From positions 1-64,000 of the forward strand of contig NZ_WXZL01000021.1 in assembly GCF_009982895.1 (NCBI RefSeq): a stretch of 64,000 bases of DNA. Reading direction: 5' to 3'. A program made the translations under genes and the position numbers. How positions within the stretch are numbered: position 1 is the first letter of the stretch; each line of letters starts with the position of its first letter. The notes under the pieces are model-generated. The model saw nothing but the letters and a program-made list of their open reading frames with translations. It did not search any database and had not been told where the DNA came from. Origin of the DNA: Deinococcus alpinitundrae (GTDB lineage Bacteria; Deinococcota; Deinococci; Deinococcales; Deinococcaceae). Shown here in pieces: positions 35,416 through 44,919 of the stretch.

Positions 35416-35586
35416 AAACGCACATCGGCGAGTCGCTTAAGGCTTACTTTGATGCCGTATGAACGACTTGGAAATCTAGGGTAAAGGCCCTGCCAAGTTC
35501 CCTTTAGACAAAGGGGGGATAGGAGCCTCACCGAGAGATTTAACTGGAGTCAGAACCAGTTGAGCGCCTGATCCAGGAGGAAATGC

Positions 35587-36450
35587 ATGTTTTATCACGA
35601 TAAGCAATTACAGTACACCGTCCGCGTCGATACGCCCAGTCCCGTTTTCGCCAAGATGCTTCAACAAGCCATCGGCGGTGTCGAGGGTGAAATCAGGGTC
35701 GCCTTGCAGTACCTGTTTCAGTCATTCGGGGCCCGTGGTCCCGCCAAGTACCGGGATATGCTGATGGAAACCGGCACCGAGGAACTCGGGCATATCCAGA
35801 TGCTCGCCACAGCCGTCGCCATGAACCTCGAAGGCTCGCCTGCCTTCTTGAAAGAGGAGATGGCCAAGGCAGATCCGCTGCTAGCCGCCACCCTGGGCGG
35901 TATGGAACCCAGGCAGTTTCTCTCTGCAGGGATGTCAGCCCTGGCCGCCGATGCCAACGGCGTACCGTTCAATGGCTCGCATGTCTACGCCAGCGGCAAT
36001 ATCGCCGCCGACATGTATTCCAATGTGGCGGCAGAAGCGACGGGGCGGGTGCTCGCGTGCCGGTTGTTCGAGATGACCGACGATCCCGGCATGAAAGATA
36101 TGCTGCGCTTCCTCATCGCGCGTGACACCATGCATCAGCAGCAGTGGCTGGCGGTCATCGAGGAATTGGGCGGGCATACAGGAACGTTACCGATCCCCAA
36201 CAGCTTCGATCAGAGTCAGGAATTGACGGAAGTCAGCTATGACTTCTTCGCGACGGGGATTGACGGGGTGCAGCCTCCCCAAGGGCGCTGGACGAGCGGT
36301 ACGTCACTCGATGGCAAAGGAGAGTTCCGCACACGTATCAATGTGCCGATGGGTGAGGAACCGAAGCTGGCGCCACCCATTTCAATCGGTTATGCGGAAA
36401 CCCAGCAGATGGGAGAGAGCGATACCGAGACGGTCATCCGACCTCAGTAA
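35587..36450 (+). CDS. Manganese catalase
   Basis: 287 aa, AGGAGG before ATG 35587. Full-length Mn-catalase: GVEGEIRVALQYLFQ (Glu35), TGTEELGHIQML (Glu66, His69), NVAAEATGRVL (Glu150) and ARDTMHQQQW (His183) supply the dimanganese ligands. Destroys hydrogen peroxide without haem. Stands alone and is flanked by about 65-bp direct repeats, so it may have arrived as a cassette. Fits an oxidative-stress role in a radiation-tolerant lineage. Confidence 0.92.
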   Translation: MFYHDKQLQYTVRVDTPSPVFAKMLQQAIGGVEGEIRVALQYLFQSFGARGPAKYRDMLMETGTEELGHIQMLATAVAMNLEGSPAFLKEEMAKADPLLAATLGGMEPRQFLSAGMSALAADANGVPFNGSHVYASGNIAADMYSNVAAEATGRVLACRLFEMTDDPGMKDMLRFLIARDTMHQQQWLAVIEELGGHTGTLPIPNSFDQSQELTEVSYDFFATGIDGVQPPQGRWTSGTSLDGKGEFRTRINVPMGEEPKLAPPISIGYAETQQMGESDTETVIRPQ

Positions 36451-36548
36451 GGAGAGGGTGAGATGAGGCCGTTGAAAGCTGTTTTTCCTGGGTAAGCTGA
36501 CGCGTCTTAAGTAGCGTAGAGAAAGAAGAGGCGTACCACGTCGAGGTG

Positions 36549-36612
36549 GACCCGCCCGAAGGCAGCGTAATAGCCTAAGCCACCTGCGGGACGCGCTGCA
36601 ATTAGCCACCGC
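36549..36612 (+). repeat. Direct repeat right of Mn catalase
   Basis: Diverged copy of 35351-35415 (shared CCCGCCCGAAGGCAGCG, GACGCGCTGCA). Confidence 0.6.
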
Positions 36613-36670
36613 CTCGCCTGAGACACACCTGTAAGATCACCTCCATGACCTGGACATGCCCCCCTCACCT

Positions 36671-36749
36671 GCTGAGGACGGCCCACAACAAAAAAAGGCC
36701 TCCTGCACGACCGCCGGAGCGGGTGCAGGGGGCTTCTCGTTGCGGACTT
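36671..36749. terminator. Repeated terminator cassette, copy 1
   Basis: GCTGAGGACGGCCCAC, A-run, then a CCTCCTGCAC / GTGCAGGGGG hairpin and CTTCTCGTTGCGGACTT. The same flanks with a different stem recur at 40457-40532. Confidence 0.6.
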
Positions 36750-36829
36750 GAGACCCCGAGTGTTGGTAGAGAGCAGACCGGCTTCTTGGCTGACACCTCA
36801 CGCGGACGGGTGGAGTTTCCCGACGCTCC

Positions 36830-36835
36830 TACAAT
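36830..36835 (+). promoter_or_regulatory. -10 box of leaderless hydrolase gene
   Basis: TACAAT, 5 nt before ATG 36841, as in leaderless Deinococcus transcripts. Confidence 0.5.
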
Positions 36836-36840
36836 GACGC

Positions 36841-38010
36841 ATGCTTCTTGTGCCCTCGACATTGCTGCTCCTCTGGTTCACTGGCCTTTTCTCTCTTGTC
36901 CTCTTGGGGAGCGGCGCGTGGCTGGTGTGGGAGTGGTATGACAACTGGGCCGTCCACCTGCCCGCCAACCCCCGGTACCTGATCTGGGGCCTGCTGCTGC
37001 TCATCACGGCTTTCCTGGGTCGGCCGATCGTGACCCTTTTTGTCGGACGTCAATCTCGTCCTGGCGAGGAGCCTATGAAGCCACTGACAGGCGGCACCGT
37101 CCACCGGGTCGTGCGACCAGACGGAACACAACTGCACGTCGAGTCGTTCGGCCCAGCGGGGGCTCCTGTCCTGCTCTTGACCCACGGTTGGGGGTTAAGC
37201 AGCGCCGAATGGTGGTATGCGCGTCAGCACCTCAGTGAGCGTTACCGACTGCTTGTCTGGGATTTGCGGGGTCTTGGCCAGTCGGCAGGCCCGCACGATC
37301 ACCAGTATGGTCTTGACCGGATGGCGGGTGATCTGAACGCTGTGCTGGCGCTGGCCGATGGGCAGCCGGTTCTGTTATGCGGACACAGCATCGGTGGAAT
37401 GACCACGTTGACGTTCTGCGGCCTGTACCCGGAGGTCCTGGCTGCCCAGGTGGCGGGTTTGATCCTGACACAGACCACGTTCACCAATCCAGTTCAGACC
37501 GCGCTGGGTGCGCCTCTGAACCGTGTTTTGCAAGAACCACTGCTTCGTCCCCTGTGCCACTTGACCATCTGGCTCTCACCCCTGGTCCGGGTGATGAACG
37601 CCCTGAGTCTTCTCAACGGAAGTCTGACCTTGGCCAACCACCTTCTTCAATTCAAAGGTCAGGAAACCCGGCAGCAGCTCGGATTCACCACCGCCCTTCT
37701 CTTGCGGGCCAATCCGGCGGTGGTAGCACGCGGCATGCTTGGGATGCTGGAATATGAGGCCAGAGGCGTCTTGCCGGTGATCTCTGTTCCGACCCTGGTG
37801 ATCGCTGCCTCGTCTGATCGGGCAACCCTCCCAGCGGCGTCAGCGTACCTCACAGCGCATATTCCAGGCGCTAAGCAGTTCATGCTCAGCCCGGCAGGCC
37901 ACATGGGGCTGATTGAGCACCATGAAGCCTGGGCGAACGCTGTCGACGATTTTGCCACGCGGTGCTTCGAATCGGCAGCCTCCAAAACGCCGTCGGGGGT
38001 CAACGTTTAG
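36841..38010 (+). CDS. Membrane-anchored alpha/beta hydrolase
   Basis: 389 aa. Two N-terminal membrane segments (about 1-30, LLLLWFTGLFSLVLLGSGAW, and 45-65, LIWGLLLLITAFLG), then a hydrolase fold: LLTHGWGLSSAEWW, WDLRGLGQS, nucleophile in GHSIGGMTTL, Asp in ASSDRATLP and His in PAGHMGLIEHH. The catalytic domain should be tethered to the membrane; substrate unknown, esterase- or thioesterase-like. No strong ribosome site; a TACAAT box suggests a leaderless mRNA. Confidence 0.8.
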   Translation: MLLVPSTLLLLWFTGLFSLVLLGSGAWLVWEWYDNWAVHLPANPRYLIWGLLLLITAFLGRPIVTLFVGRQSRPGEEPMKPLTGGTVHRVVRPDGTQLHVESFGPAGAPVLLLTHGWGLSSAEWWYARQHLSERYRLLVWDLRGLGQSAGPHDHQYGLDRMAGDLNAVLALADGQPVLLCGHSIGGMTTLTFCGLYPEVLAAQVAGLILTQTTFTNPVQTALGAPLNRVLQEPLLRPLCHLTIWLSPLVRVMNALSLLNGSLTLANHLLQFKGQETRQQLGFTTALLLRANPAVVARGMLGMLEYEARGVLPVISVPTLVIAASSDRATLPAASAYLTAHIPGAKQFMLSPAGHMGLIEHHEAWANAVDDFATRCFESAASKTPSGVNV

Positions 38011-38113
38011 AGAAGAGTTGACCGGCTGAATCAGCTCGGCAGGCCAGAGTCATGAGCGTTCGAAAAATACGAGTGCATCCTGCTGTACTCGTTTGGTGGG
38101 AGTCAGAAAAGGC

Positions 38114-38993
38114 TAGAGGCTGGTTGAGACGGGATCGTCGTTTGGCGGGATGATTTTGCCGCTGGCAAACTGGACGGATGGATCGCCGCGCGTACCCCAG
38201 TGATGTCGATGACGAGACGGACCACTTCGTACTGCCGTACCTGGCGCTGACCCCAGAGGATGCCCCGCAGCGGAAATTTCCGCTGCGGGAGGTGCTCAAT
38301 GCGCTGTTGTGGATGAGTCGCACCGGAGCGCAATGGGACTTTCTGCCGCATGATCTTCCACCGGCCGAGGTGGTTCGCAGCCAAGCGAAGCGTTGGTTTG
38401 AAGCCGGGTGTTTCGAGAACGCTGTCCATGACTTGCGCCTGCTCAGCCGCGTTCAGCAGCAGCGCGGTGGTGAGCCCACGGCCATCATCATTGACCGCCG
38501 CACGCTGCAACGTACGCCGGAGCGTGGTCACCGCGCGGGATTTGATGGCGCAAAGAAGCGCAAAGGCACCAAGGTCCATCTGGCGGTGGATACGCTGGGT
38601 CACCTGTTGACGCTGACCACGTCGCCCACCAATGAACAGGACCGGACGCAGGTAGAGGCACTGTGCCACAACGCCCAGGAGTTGACCGGTGGGATGCTGG
38701 AAGTGGTGTTTGCCGATCAAGGTGACACCGGTGAACACGCGCTTGAAGCCACGCGCAAGAGCAACATTGAGTTGGTCGTCGTGAAGCGTCCGGACGCTTC
38801 ACGAGGATTCGTGTTGCTGCCAAAACGCTGGGTGGTGGAGCGTTCGTTCGCGTGGTTGTCACGTTTTCGTCGATTGGGACGAGATCTGGAACGCCTCTCC
38901 TCGACCTTAGTCGGCTTTCATTTCGTCGCCACTTGCGTTCTGTTGTTGACGAAACTCAGGCCCTTCTTTGGATAGCCAATCCACCAGCCTCTA
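38114..38993. mobile_element. Intact IS5-family (IS427-like) element
   Basis: Ends GAGGCTGGTTGA and TCCACCAGCCTC as inverted repeats, flanked by TA on both sides. One intact transposase. Its right edge touches the left end of the IS701-type element, so one jumped next to the other. Partial copies or single ends of the same element occur at 1-172, 34474-34500 and 41671-41700. Confidence 0.85.
38178..38975 (+). CDS. IS5-family transposase
   Basis: 265 aa. N-terminal DUF4096-like region ([37 protein letters not shown]), catalytic [21 protein letters not shown] and [21 protein letters not shown] (DDE acids all present). Complete and probably active. Confidence 0.9.
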   Translation: MDRRAYPSDVDDETDHFVLPYLALTPEDAPQRKFPLREVLNALLWMSRTGAQWDFLPHDLPPAEVVRSQAKRWFEAGCFENAVHDLRLLSRVQQQRGGEPTAIIIDRRTLQRTPERGHRAGFDGAKKRKGTKVHLAVDTLGHLLTLTTSPTNEQDRTQVEALCHNAQELTGGMLEVVFADQGDTGEHALEATRKSNIELVVVKRPDASRGFVLLPKRWVVERSFAWLSRFRRLGRDLERLSSTLVGFHFVATCVLLLTKLRPFFG

Positions 38994-40435
38994 AGCTGGA
39001 CTTTGGCCATTGACAGGGGGAGCAGGCTACTGCTCCCCCTGTCAAACTTGAGCATGTCAGTGCTTCCGAAGTGGTTCACCGGGGTCATGGAAGGATTCGC
39101 TCCGCTCTTTTCAGCACGGATCTGGCCACAGGTACAGCTTCTGGTGGTCGGGGCGCTGCTCTCTCCAGGGAAACGGACAGTGACAGCAGCGTTGCGGGTA
39201 CTCGGATTGGCGGACGATCCGAGGTTCGGCACGTTTCACCGCCTGTTGAACCGCGCACGCTGGTCGAGCCTCCAAGCCAGTCGAGTCCTCCTCGGTCTGC
39301 TCTTGGCCGCCTTCGTTCCTTCAGGACCGCTGGTTCTCGGTCTGGATGACACCATCGAACGACGCACCGGAGCCAAGATCAGCGCCAAAGGCATTTACCG
39401 CGACCCAGTGCGGTCCAGCCGAGGACACTTCGTTAAGGCCAGCGGAGACCGCTGGCTGAGCCTGATGCTGCTCACACCCATCCCCTGGGCCAATCGCGTC
39501 TGGGCCTTGCCGTTCCTGACGGCACTCGTGCCGTCACAGCGGTACAACGAAGAACGCGGTCACACGCACAGGACCCTGACGGACTGGGCTCGGCAGATGC
39601 TGCGCGTGGTGCAGCAGTGGTGTCCTGGACGGCAGCTGATCGTGGTCGCGGACAGCGCATACGCGGTCATCAAATGGCTCTTTAACCTCCAACAGGGCCA
39701 TCCGATCACGGTCATCACCAGGCTCCGCCTGGATGCCGCGCTTTACGAGCCGGCGCCCGAACGGCAACCGGGCCAGAAGGGTCGAACCCGACTCAAGGGC
39801 AACCGTCTCCCGAGCCTCGCCTCGCTGGTCAACGATCCAAAGACGCGCTGGGAGAGCATCCGCGTACATCGTTGGTACGGGGAGACCGACCGGGAGGTCG
39901 AAATCGTCTCACAGACTGCCGTGTGGTACCACGCTGGACTCCCACCCCTCCCCATACGCTGGGTGCTGGTTCGCGATCCCAACGGGAAGTTCACTCCCCA
40001 GGCGTTGCTCTGCACGGACCTGCTGCTCAGCCCAGCGCAGCTCCTGGAGTACTTCGTGCAGCGTTGGCAGCTCGAGGTCACCTTCGAAGAGGTCCGAGCC
40101 CACCTGGGCGTAGAAACACAGCGGCAGTGGACCGACCTGGCCATTGCCAGAACAACCCCAGCGTTGCTGGGGCTGTTCTCTCTCGTGACACTCATGGCGC
40201 ACGAACGTTGGCAAGGCCGTGAACCTTGGGTTCGTCGTGCCGCTTGGTATGACAAAACCCTGCCGACCTTCGTCGATGCGCTCGCTGAGGTTCGGCGAGC
40301 GTTGTGGAAGGCGCCGACTTTTCAGATGTCTGCGCCAGGACGCGAGATGGTTCAAGTCCCGCTTGAATTTATCGAGCGCCTCGCAGACGCACTCTGCTAC
40401 GCTGCCTAACGCTCCTCAATGGCTAAAGTCGAGCT
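38994..40435. mobile_element. IS701-family element, complete
   Basis: Inverted repeats AGCTGGACTTTGGCCATTGA (left) and the reverse of AGCTCGACTTTAGCCATTGA (right) around one transposase. A 3' fragment of the same element lies inverted at 41834-42378. Confidence 0.8.
39054..40409 (+). CDS. IS701-family transposase
   Basis: 451 aa from ATG 39054 (MSVLPKWFTGVMEG). DDE_5-type fold: LVLGLDDTIERRTGAKI (first Asp), IVVADSAYAV (second Asp), WQLEVTFEEVRAHLGVETQRQW (Glu). Complete. Reading could also begin upstream at 39003, but that region belongs to the terminal repeat and leader. Confidence 0.88.
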   Translation: MSVLPKWFTGVMEGFAPLFSARIWPQVQLLVVGALLSPGKRTVTAALRVLGLADDPRFGTFHRLLNRARWSSLQASRVLLGLLLAAFVPSGPLVLGLDDTIERRTGAKISAKGIYRDPVRSSRGHFVKASGDRWLSLMLLTPIPWANRVWALPFLTALVPSQRYNEERGHTHRTLTDWARQMLRVVQQWCPGRQLIVVADSAYAVIKWLFNLQQGHPITVITRLRLDAALYEPAPERQPGQKGRTRLKGNRLPSLASLVNDPKTRWESIRVHRWYGETDREVEIVSQTAVWYHAGLPPLPIRWVLVRDPNGKFTPQALLCTDLLLSPAQLLEYFVQRWQLEVTFEEVRAHLGVETQRQWTDLAIARTTPALLGLFSLVTLMAHERWQGREPWVRRAAWYDKTLPTFVDALAEVRRALWKAPTFQMSAPGREMVQVPLEFIERLADALCYAA

Positions 40436-40456
40436 CAGGATGTGCTGCTTTGCCCA

Positions 40457-40532
40457 GCTGAGGACGGCCCACCAACACAAAATGCCCCCGCTCCCGGCAC
40501 TCGGCCAGCGCGGGGGCTTCTCGTTGCGGACT
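40457..40532. terminator. Repeated terminator cassette, copy 2
   Basis: Same outer blocks as 36671-36749 (GCTGAGGACGGCCCAC ... GGGGGCTTCTCGTTGCGGAC) with stem GCCCCCGC / GCGGGGGC. Confidence 0.6.
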
Positions 40533-40641
40533 TCTGCTTGCAACCCCTAACCTACCTACAAGGCAGCTTCTCATCGTGAACGGATGAAAACCCTCACCAC
40601 TGCCCCGAAGGCAAGAGCAGGTCACTCGTCTCCACAAGACG

Positions 40642-41322
40642 TTATGACTGCTGTTTGATGACCTCAACCTGTTCATGCACTTTCTCGGCCATGCGCTCAA
40701 GGGCCTCGATCTGATGCTGCGCCGAAGCGCCCTCCACCTGCGCAATCTGCTCGATGGCATCCTCACCAATCCCGCCTAGGAGTTGGAGCTGGCCACTGAT
40801 CTCGTCTTGCACCGAGCGTTCTCGCGCCATCTGAACCTGCCCTTCGACCCGATCCAACGCCACTTGGTGGGCGGGCGATGGGTTGGCCTGCGCTTCCTTG
40901 ATCAGGGCTTCGAGATCCTTGATCTGCGCTTTGACCTGGTCGCCAATCTTCGTCAGGGCGGCCACACTGATCTGCTCCAGTGGCGTCAGTGTGACGTTTT
41001 GCAGGGCCAGGGCAATCACATTTTCAAGTTGGTGGGCGATCGCGAGCTGTTCTTCGCTGGCCAGCCGTAACTCAGCCATCGCCAAATGCTGCGTCGCTGT
41101 TTCGCCCGGTTGATCGTCTCGCAAGGTTCGACCAAGCAATTCCAGTGCCTGGGTCATCGAAACTTGCTCTCGACTAACGGTGATCATGCGCTCCAGCGCG
41201 GCAGTTTGCTCCAGGCCAGCGGCACCGACATGTTCGCGGGCAGCGGAAATATGACGGGTATTGATGAGGCTGAGTGCACGGATTTCGGCCAAGGTCAGGG
41301 CAGGGTGCGGCAGCTCAGTCAT
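40642..41322 (-). CDS. Coiled-coil protein
   Basis: 226 aa, ATG 41322, with TACAGT 6 nt before it (leaderless pattern). Almost wholly helical with heptads (LEALIKEAQ, IEQIAQVEGASAQHQIEALERMAEKVHEQVEVI). A broken paralog lies at 33613-34567. No membrane segment or enzyme motif; function unknown. Confidence 0.6.
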   Translation of the reverse strand: MTELPHPALTLAEIRALSLINTRHISAAREHVGAAGLEQTAALERMITVSREQVSMTQALELLGRTLRDDQPGETATQHLAMAELRLASEEQLAIAHQLENVIALALQNVTLTPLEQISVAALTKIGDQVKAQIKDLEALIKEAQANPSPAHQVALDRVEGQVQMARERSVQDEISGQLQLLGGIGEDAIEQIAQVEGASAQHQIEALERMAEKVHEQVEVIKQQS

Positions 41323-41359
41323 TCATGCACTGTACTGGAATGGGAAAACGGAAAACGCC

Positions 41360-41393
41360 CCCGCTCCCAGCATTAACCAGGGCGGGAGCTTTT
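41360..41393. terminator. Hairpin with T-run
   Basis: GCTCCC...GGGCGGGAGC followed by TTTTTT on the plus strand; lies between the small lipoprotein gene and the coiled-coil gene. Confidence 0.55.
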
Positions 41394-41412
41394 TTGTGTG
41401 GACTTGTGGAGT

Positions 41413-41529
41413 TTAGCGGGATTCGCCCGTGACATTCGGGGCGTGCGGCACCAGGCGGCTGCCGGACTGGGAGCAGGCTCCGAGCGCCACCAGGCCGGTC
41501 AGGAGCAACAGCATGCACTTCTTCTTCAC
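41413..41529 (-). CDS. 38-aa lipoprotein
   Basis: GTG 41529 overlapping the TGA of the upstream gene remnant (GTGA). MKKKCMLLLLTGLVALGACS: charged N-terminus, hydrophobic core and lipobox LGAC, then a short mature part ending NVTGESR. A very small lipoprotein; role unknown. Confidence 0.55.
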   Translation of the reverse strand: MKKKCMLLLLTGLVALGACSQSGSRLVPHAPNVTGESR

Positions 41530-41760
41530 GGCAGCCTCAAGTAGATCGGGCGCGTGCCGGTGGACGCCTTGTAGAACGTCACCGACCCTGCCTTGACCTG
41601 GCCCTGGTCGATGATGACCCGGTATAGCTTGCCAGCAGCCACGTCCGGCAAGGTGCAGCCGGTGTACCCGCTAGAGGCTAGTTGAGACGGGATCGAAGTT
41701 GCAGGCCCGGAACGTTTCAGCGTTGGCACCGGTGAGCGGTGTGATCAGTTGACTTGCCAT
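41526..41760 (-). pseudogene. Small gene split by a solo IS end
   Basis: ATG 41760 with GGAGG before it: MASQLITPLTGANAETFRAC, then the 30-bp IS end with an in-frame stop, then GYTGCTLPDVAAGKLYRVII ... YKASTGTRPIYLRLP. The C-terminal frame overlaps the 38-aa lipoprotein gene. Original length and function unknown. Confidence 0.5.
41671..41700. mobile_element. Solo left end of IS5-family element
   Basis: CTAGAGGCTAGTTGAGACGG then GATCGAAGTT matches the left end seen at 143-172, with nothing else of the element. Confidence 0.75.
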
Positions 41761-41833
41761 AGGGCCTCCAGCCGGGGATACCAAGCACCCGGAGACGGCG
41801 TGCGGAATCACCCGTTCTATAGACTTCTACCTT

Positions 41834-42378
41834 AGCTCGACTTTAGCCATTGAGGAGCGTTAGGCAGCGTAGCAGAGTGCGTCTGCGAGGCGCTCGATAA
41901 ATTCAAGCGGGACTTGAACCATCTCGCGTCCTGGCGCAGACATCTGAAAAGTCGGCGCCTTCCACAACGCTCGCCGAACCTCAGCGAGCGCATCGACGAA
42001 GGTCGGCAGGGTTTTGTCATACCAAGCGGCACGACGAACCCAAGGTTCACGGCCTTGCCAACGTTCGTGCGCCATGAGTGTCACGAGAGAGAACAGCCCC
42101 AGCAACGCTGGGGTTGTTCTGGCAATGGCCAGGTCGGTCCACTGCCGCTGTGTTTCTACGCCCAGGTGGGCTCGGACCTCTTCGAAGGTGACCTCGAGCT
42201 GCCAACGCTGCACGAAGTACTCCAGGAGCTGCGCTGGGCTGAGCAGCAGGTCCGTGCAGAGCAACGCCTGGGGAGTGAACTTCCCGTTGGGATCGCGAAC
42301 CAGCACCCAGCGTATGGGGAGGGGTGGGAGTCCAGCGTGGTACCACACGGCAGTCTGTGAGACGATTTCGACCTCCCG
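41834..42378 (-). pseudogene. IS701 transposase 3' fragment
   Basis: Encodes the last 170 or so residues (REVEIVSQTAVWYHAGLPPL ... RLADALCYAA), essentially identical to the copy at 38994-40435 but inverted. The 5' part is missing and the end at 42378 abuts a glyoxalase-fold gene. Confidence 0.85.
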
Positions 42379-42391
42379 CTCGAGGGGGGGT

Positions 42392-42509
42392 TCATTCCAG
42401 GTACGTTCCCAGGGGAACATCGTTCTTTTTCCCTAAGCCGAGCATGGTCGTGTAGAACCTGAGCGCCTTCTCCTGATCGTCCACGAACACACTGGTCACA
42501 GCAATTTTC
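42392..42509 (-). pseudogene. VOC (glyoxalase/bleomycin-resistance) gene, second piece
   Basis: AVTSVFVDDQEKALRFYTTM then LGLGKKNDVPLGTYLE is the N-terminal beta-alpha unit of a VOC-fold protein. Its start codon is 2.7 kb away (45182-45184, ATGAAAATTG with AAGGAG before it), beyond the IS66 element. The 3' end is cut by the IS701 fragment. Broken twice. Confidence 0.7.
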
Positions 42510-42517
42510 GTATGTGA

Positions 42518-43952
42518 TTACCGGGTGTTCTGTTCTCTGCGGTGGTCGAGCAGCATTTGGAAGGGATCCAGTCCGCGCAGGCAGGCGGTTTGGGTCAGGG
42601 ACTTGAAGATGGCGAAGGCTTCACTGCCAGCGGTGGTCTTGCTGCACTGCGAGACCTTCCGGGCGATCACCGCTGGACGCAACGCTCGCTCAGCGGCATT
42701 GTTGGTCGGCTCGATGGACGGATCACCCAGGAAGCGCAGCAGATTGCTGCGCTGGTGATGCTTGACCAGGCCCTTCTGGAGCCGGAGATTTTCCTTGGAA
42801 CGGCAGGGTTTCTGCAGACGCGTCTCGATCTGCGCAGTGAGCACCCGTCCCTGGCGTAGGTACTCCAACAGCGTGCAGTAGCCCTGATGGAAGCGTTGAT
42901 ACAACTGAAGCGCTGCGTGGAAGTCCTCCAGCAGCTTCTGTGGGTACGCACGCCCCCGTCCAGCGTGCTGGAGTTGCATGTTCAGAGCCTGTTTGCACGA
43001 ACCAATGACATGATGCAAGCATTTCTGCTGCTTGACGTCCGCTAGGCTCACGTGGTCGTACGTGCTCAACCGATCGCTGCACAACGTGCCCGTGTACGTG
43101 GTGGGCACGAGTTCCTGCAGCTGAACGTGGGTATGGCGCGTGCGGATCTGGTACACCACGCTCTGAGGGGTCTTGAACACCTGTAACCATGCAGGCTGGC
43201 CGTGGACGCGCCACCCGGTGTCATCCTGGTGCACGTAGGGTTGGTGCTGTACGTCATCCCGCAACTGCTGGTACTGCTGCTGCGACACGTGCCCATCGCG
43301 GGTCACCCTCAACGCGTCTCTCGTCAGCGCACTTTGACTGACGCTCAGCCCCGTGGTCAGTTGCAGCACCTCGGGCACCTTGCGGACAGGAATGCCCAGA
43401 TCATAATGCAAGCTGTGCGCCAGGCAATAGACCTCGGCACTCAGCCGGTGGGCACTGGCGCCGCGTTGGTCAGCCGCCACCTCTGGGTGACTCGCTCGCA
43501 CGTCCCGACCGCACACCTCGCAACGTCCCACCTCCAGGTGGTATTCGGTCACTTGCGGCGGCGCTGCGGGCAGCGCCGTGATGAACGCGAAGTCCGTCTT
43601 GAACGGCCGCAACTCCCCGCCACACACAGCGGTTCTGCAGCGTGACGTCCACCACCCGGGTGACCTGTTCACGTGTGGGGCGCTGCTTGGACACAAACGG
43701 CCCTTGACCAGCGTGTCGACCCGGCGGTTTGGGATCCGCTTTGGGTACTTCGCGGCTGTAGGGAGCCACGTATTTTTTGCTCTTGCGTTCCAGCTCATCG
43801 ATTCGCTTCTTGAGCCGATCATTCTCCGACCGGAGCGCTTCGTTCTCTTGCCGTAATTGTCGGTTCTCCGCCTCGAGGGCGTCGACGCAAGCAGTAAGGG
43901 TACTGGTGCTCTCCGGAAACTCCACCGTCTTCGGATCGCTCTCTCCAGCCAC
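42518..43952 (-). pseudogene. IS66-family transposase with frameshift
   Basis: ATG 43952 (MAGESDPKTVEFPESTS), coiled coil LEAENRQLRQENEALRSENDRL, KPPGRHAGQG, then at about 43630 (VVDVTLQNRC) the frame changes and continues as CGGELRPFKTDFAFITALP, QDDTGWRVHGQPAWLQVF, LCSDRLSTYD, SIEPTNNAAERALRPAVIARK to the end. DDE acids present. The break falls in the zinc-type CxxCGG motif. An error or a programmed shift cannot be excluded. Confidence 0.75.
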
Positions 43953-44014
43953 GCTTCACCGTAACCCGCCGACCGCCTCAGTGCCAGTACTCCCCGGTTT
44001 TCAGATACGCCAGA

Positions 44015-44863
44015 ATGAACTGCATGACAGAGTCGCAAACGGCGCAAGAACGGGCAACGTTTCCTACGAGCGCTGCAGGCATTCTCCGGGCACGCTCCCT
44101 CTCAGCGGACTACAGTCATCTCGCTGGATCTCTTGGTTCAGGACTGCGTGTCCTCGATGTCGGGTGTGGGACGGGTGCTCTGACGGCAGGAATTGCGGAG
44201 CTGGTCGCACCTGGCGAAGTGATTGGTCTGGATGCGAATCCCGCGTTATTGGCTGAAGCGAACCAGACGCACCCGCACCTTCAGAATCTGTCGTTCTGCT
44301 CTGGCAACATCTATGCATTACAAGACCATGGGAACTTTGATGTCGTCGTGGCTGCCCGCGTCCTCCAGTGGTTGGAGCATCCTGTCCGCGCCATCGAACA
44401 GCTGGTTGGGAAGTTAAAGCCTGGTGGAAGGCTCTTTGTGCTGGACTATAACCACGTCAAGGCACAACTCATCCCGCCCCCTCCCCAGGAGATGCTGCAT
44501 TTTCGTGAACGCTATTTGGCTTGGCGCGCTGAGGCAGGAATGGAGAATGAGGTGGCCGATTCCCTTGCCCAGTGGATGCAGGCGGCGGGCCTCATCGACG
44601 TTGAGGTGATTGCACAGCATGAGGTCACCCGGCGCGGTGAGGATGATTTTAATCGGCGCATCCGGTTATGGGGAGATGTTGCACGGACACGAGGACATCA
44701 GGTGGTGGCCGCAGGCTTTGTTTCTGAAGGAGAAAGGCAGGCCGCTGTCGAGCGATTTCAGGCCTGGACGGCAGAAACTGCGGAGGAACAGCACTTCTAT
44801 CTTCTCAGTGTTGTTGGAACGAAGCCTGTACCTACACAGCACAGCAAGCATCGCGCTGAGTAG
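44015..44863 (+). CDS. SAM-dependent methyltransferase (IS66 passenger)
   Basis: 282 aa from ATG 44015; ATG 44024 (MTESQTAQE) is equally possible. Class I methyltransferase: SAM loop VLDVGCGTGALT, acidic end of strand 2 VIGLDANPALLAEA, FDVVVAARVLQWLEHP, LKPGGRLFVLDYNH. Resembles small-molecule (ubiquinone/menaquinone- or antibiotic-type) methyltransferases; substrate unknown. It lies within the IS66 terminal repeats, divergent from the transposase, and is moved with the element. Confidence 0.8.
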   Translation: MNCMTESQTAQERATFPTSAAGILRARSLSADYSHLAGSLGSGLRVLDVGCGTGALTAGIAELVAPGEVIGLDANPALLAEANQTHPHLQNLSFCSGNIYALQDHGNFDVVVAARVLQWLEHPVRAIEQLVGKLKPGGRLFVLDYNHVKAQLIPPPPQEMLHFRERYLAWRAEAGMENEVADSLAQWMQAAGLIDVEVIAQHEVTRRGEDDFNRRIRLWGDVARTRGHQVVAAGFVSEGERQAAVERFQAWTAETAEEQHFYLLSVVGTKPVPTQHSKHRAE

Positions 44864-44866
44864 GTA

Positions 44867-44919
44867 CGGAGACCGCTCAACCCGTCGTCTGGCGAGTCGC
44901 ACTTGTTCAGCGGTCTCCG
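44867..44919 (+). terminator. Hairpin after passenger methyltransferase
   Basis: CGGAGACCGCT pairs with AGCGGTCTCCG around a 31-nt loop just after the stop codon. Confidence 0.65.
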
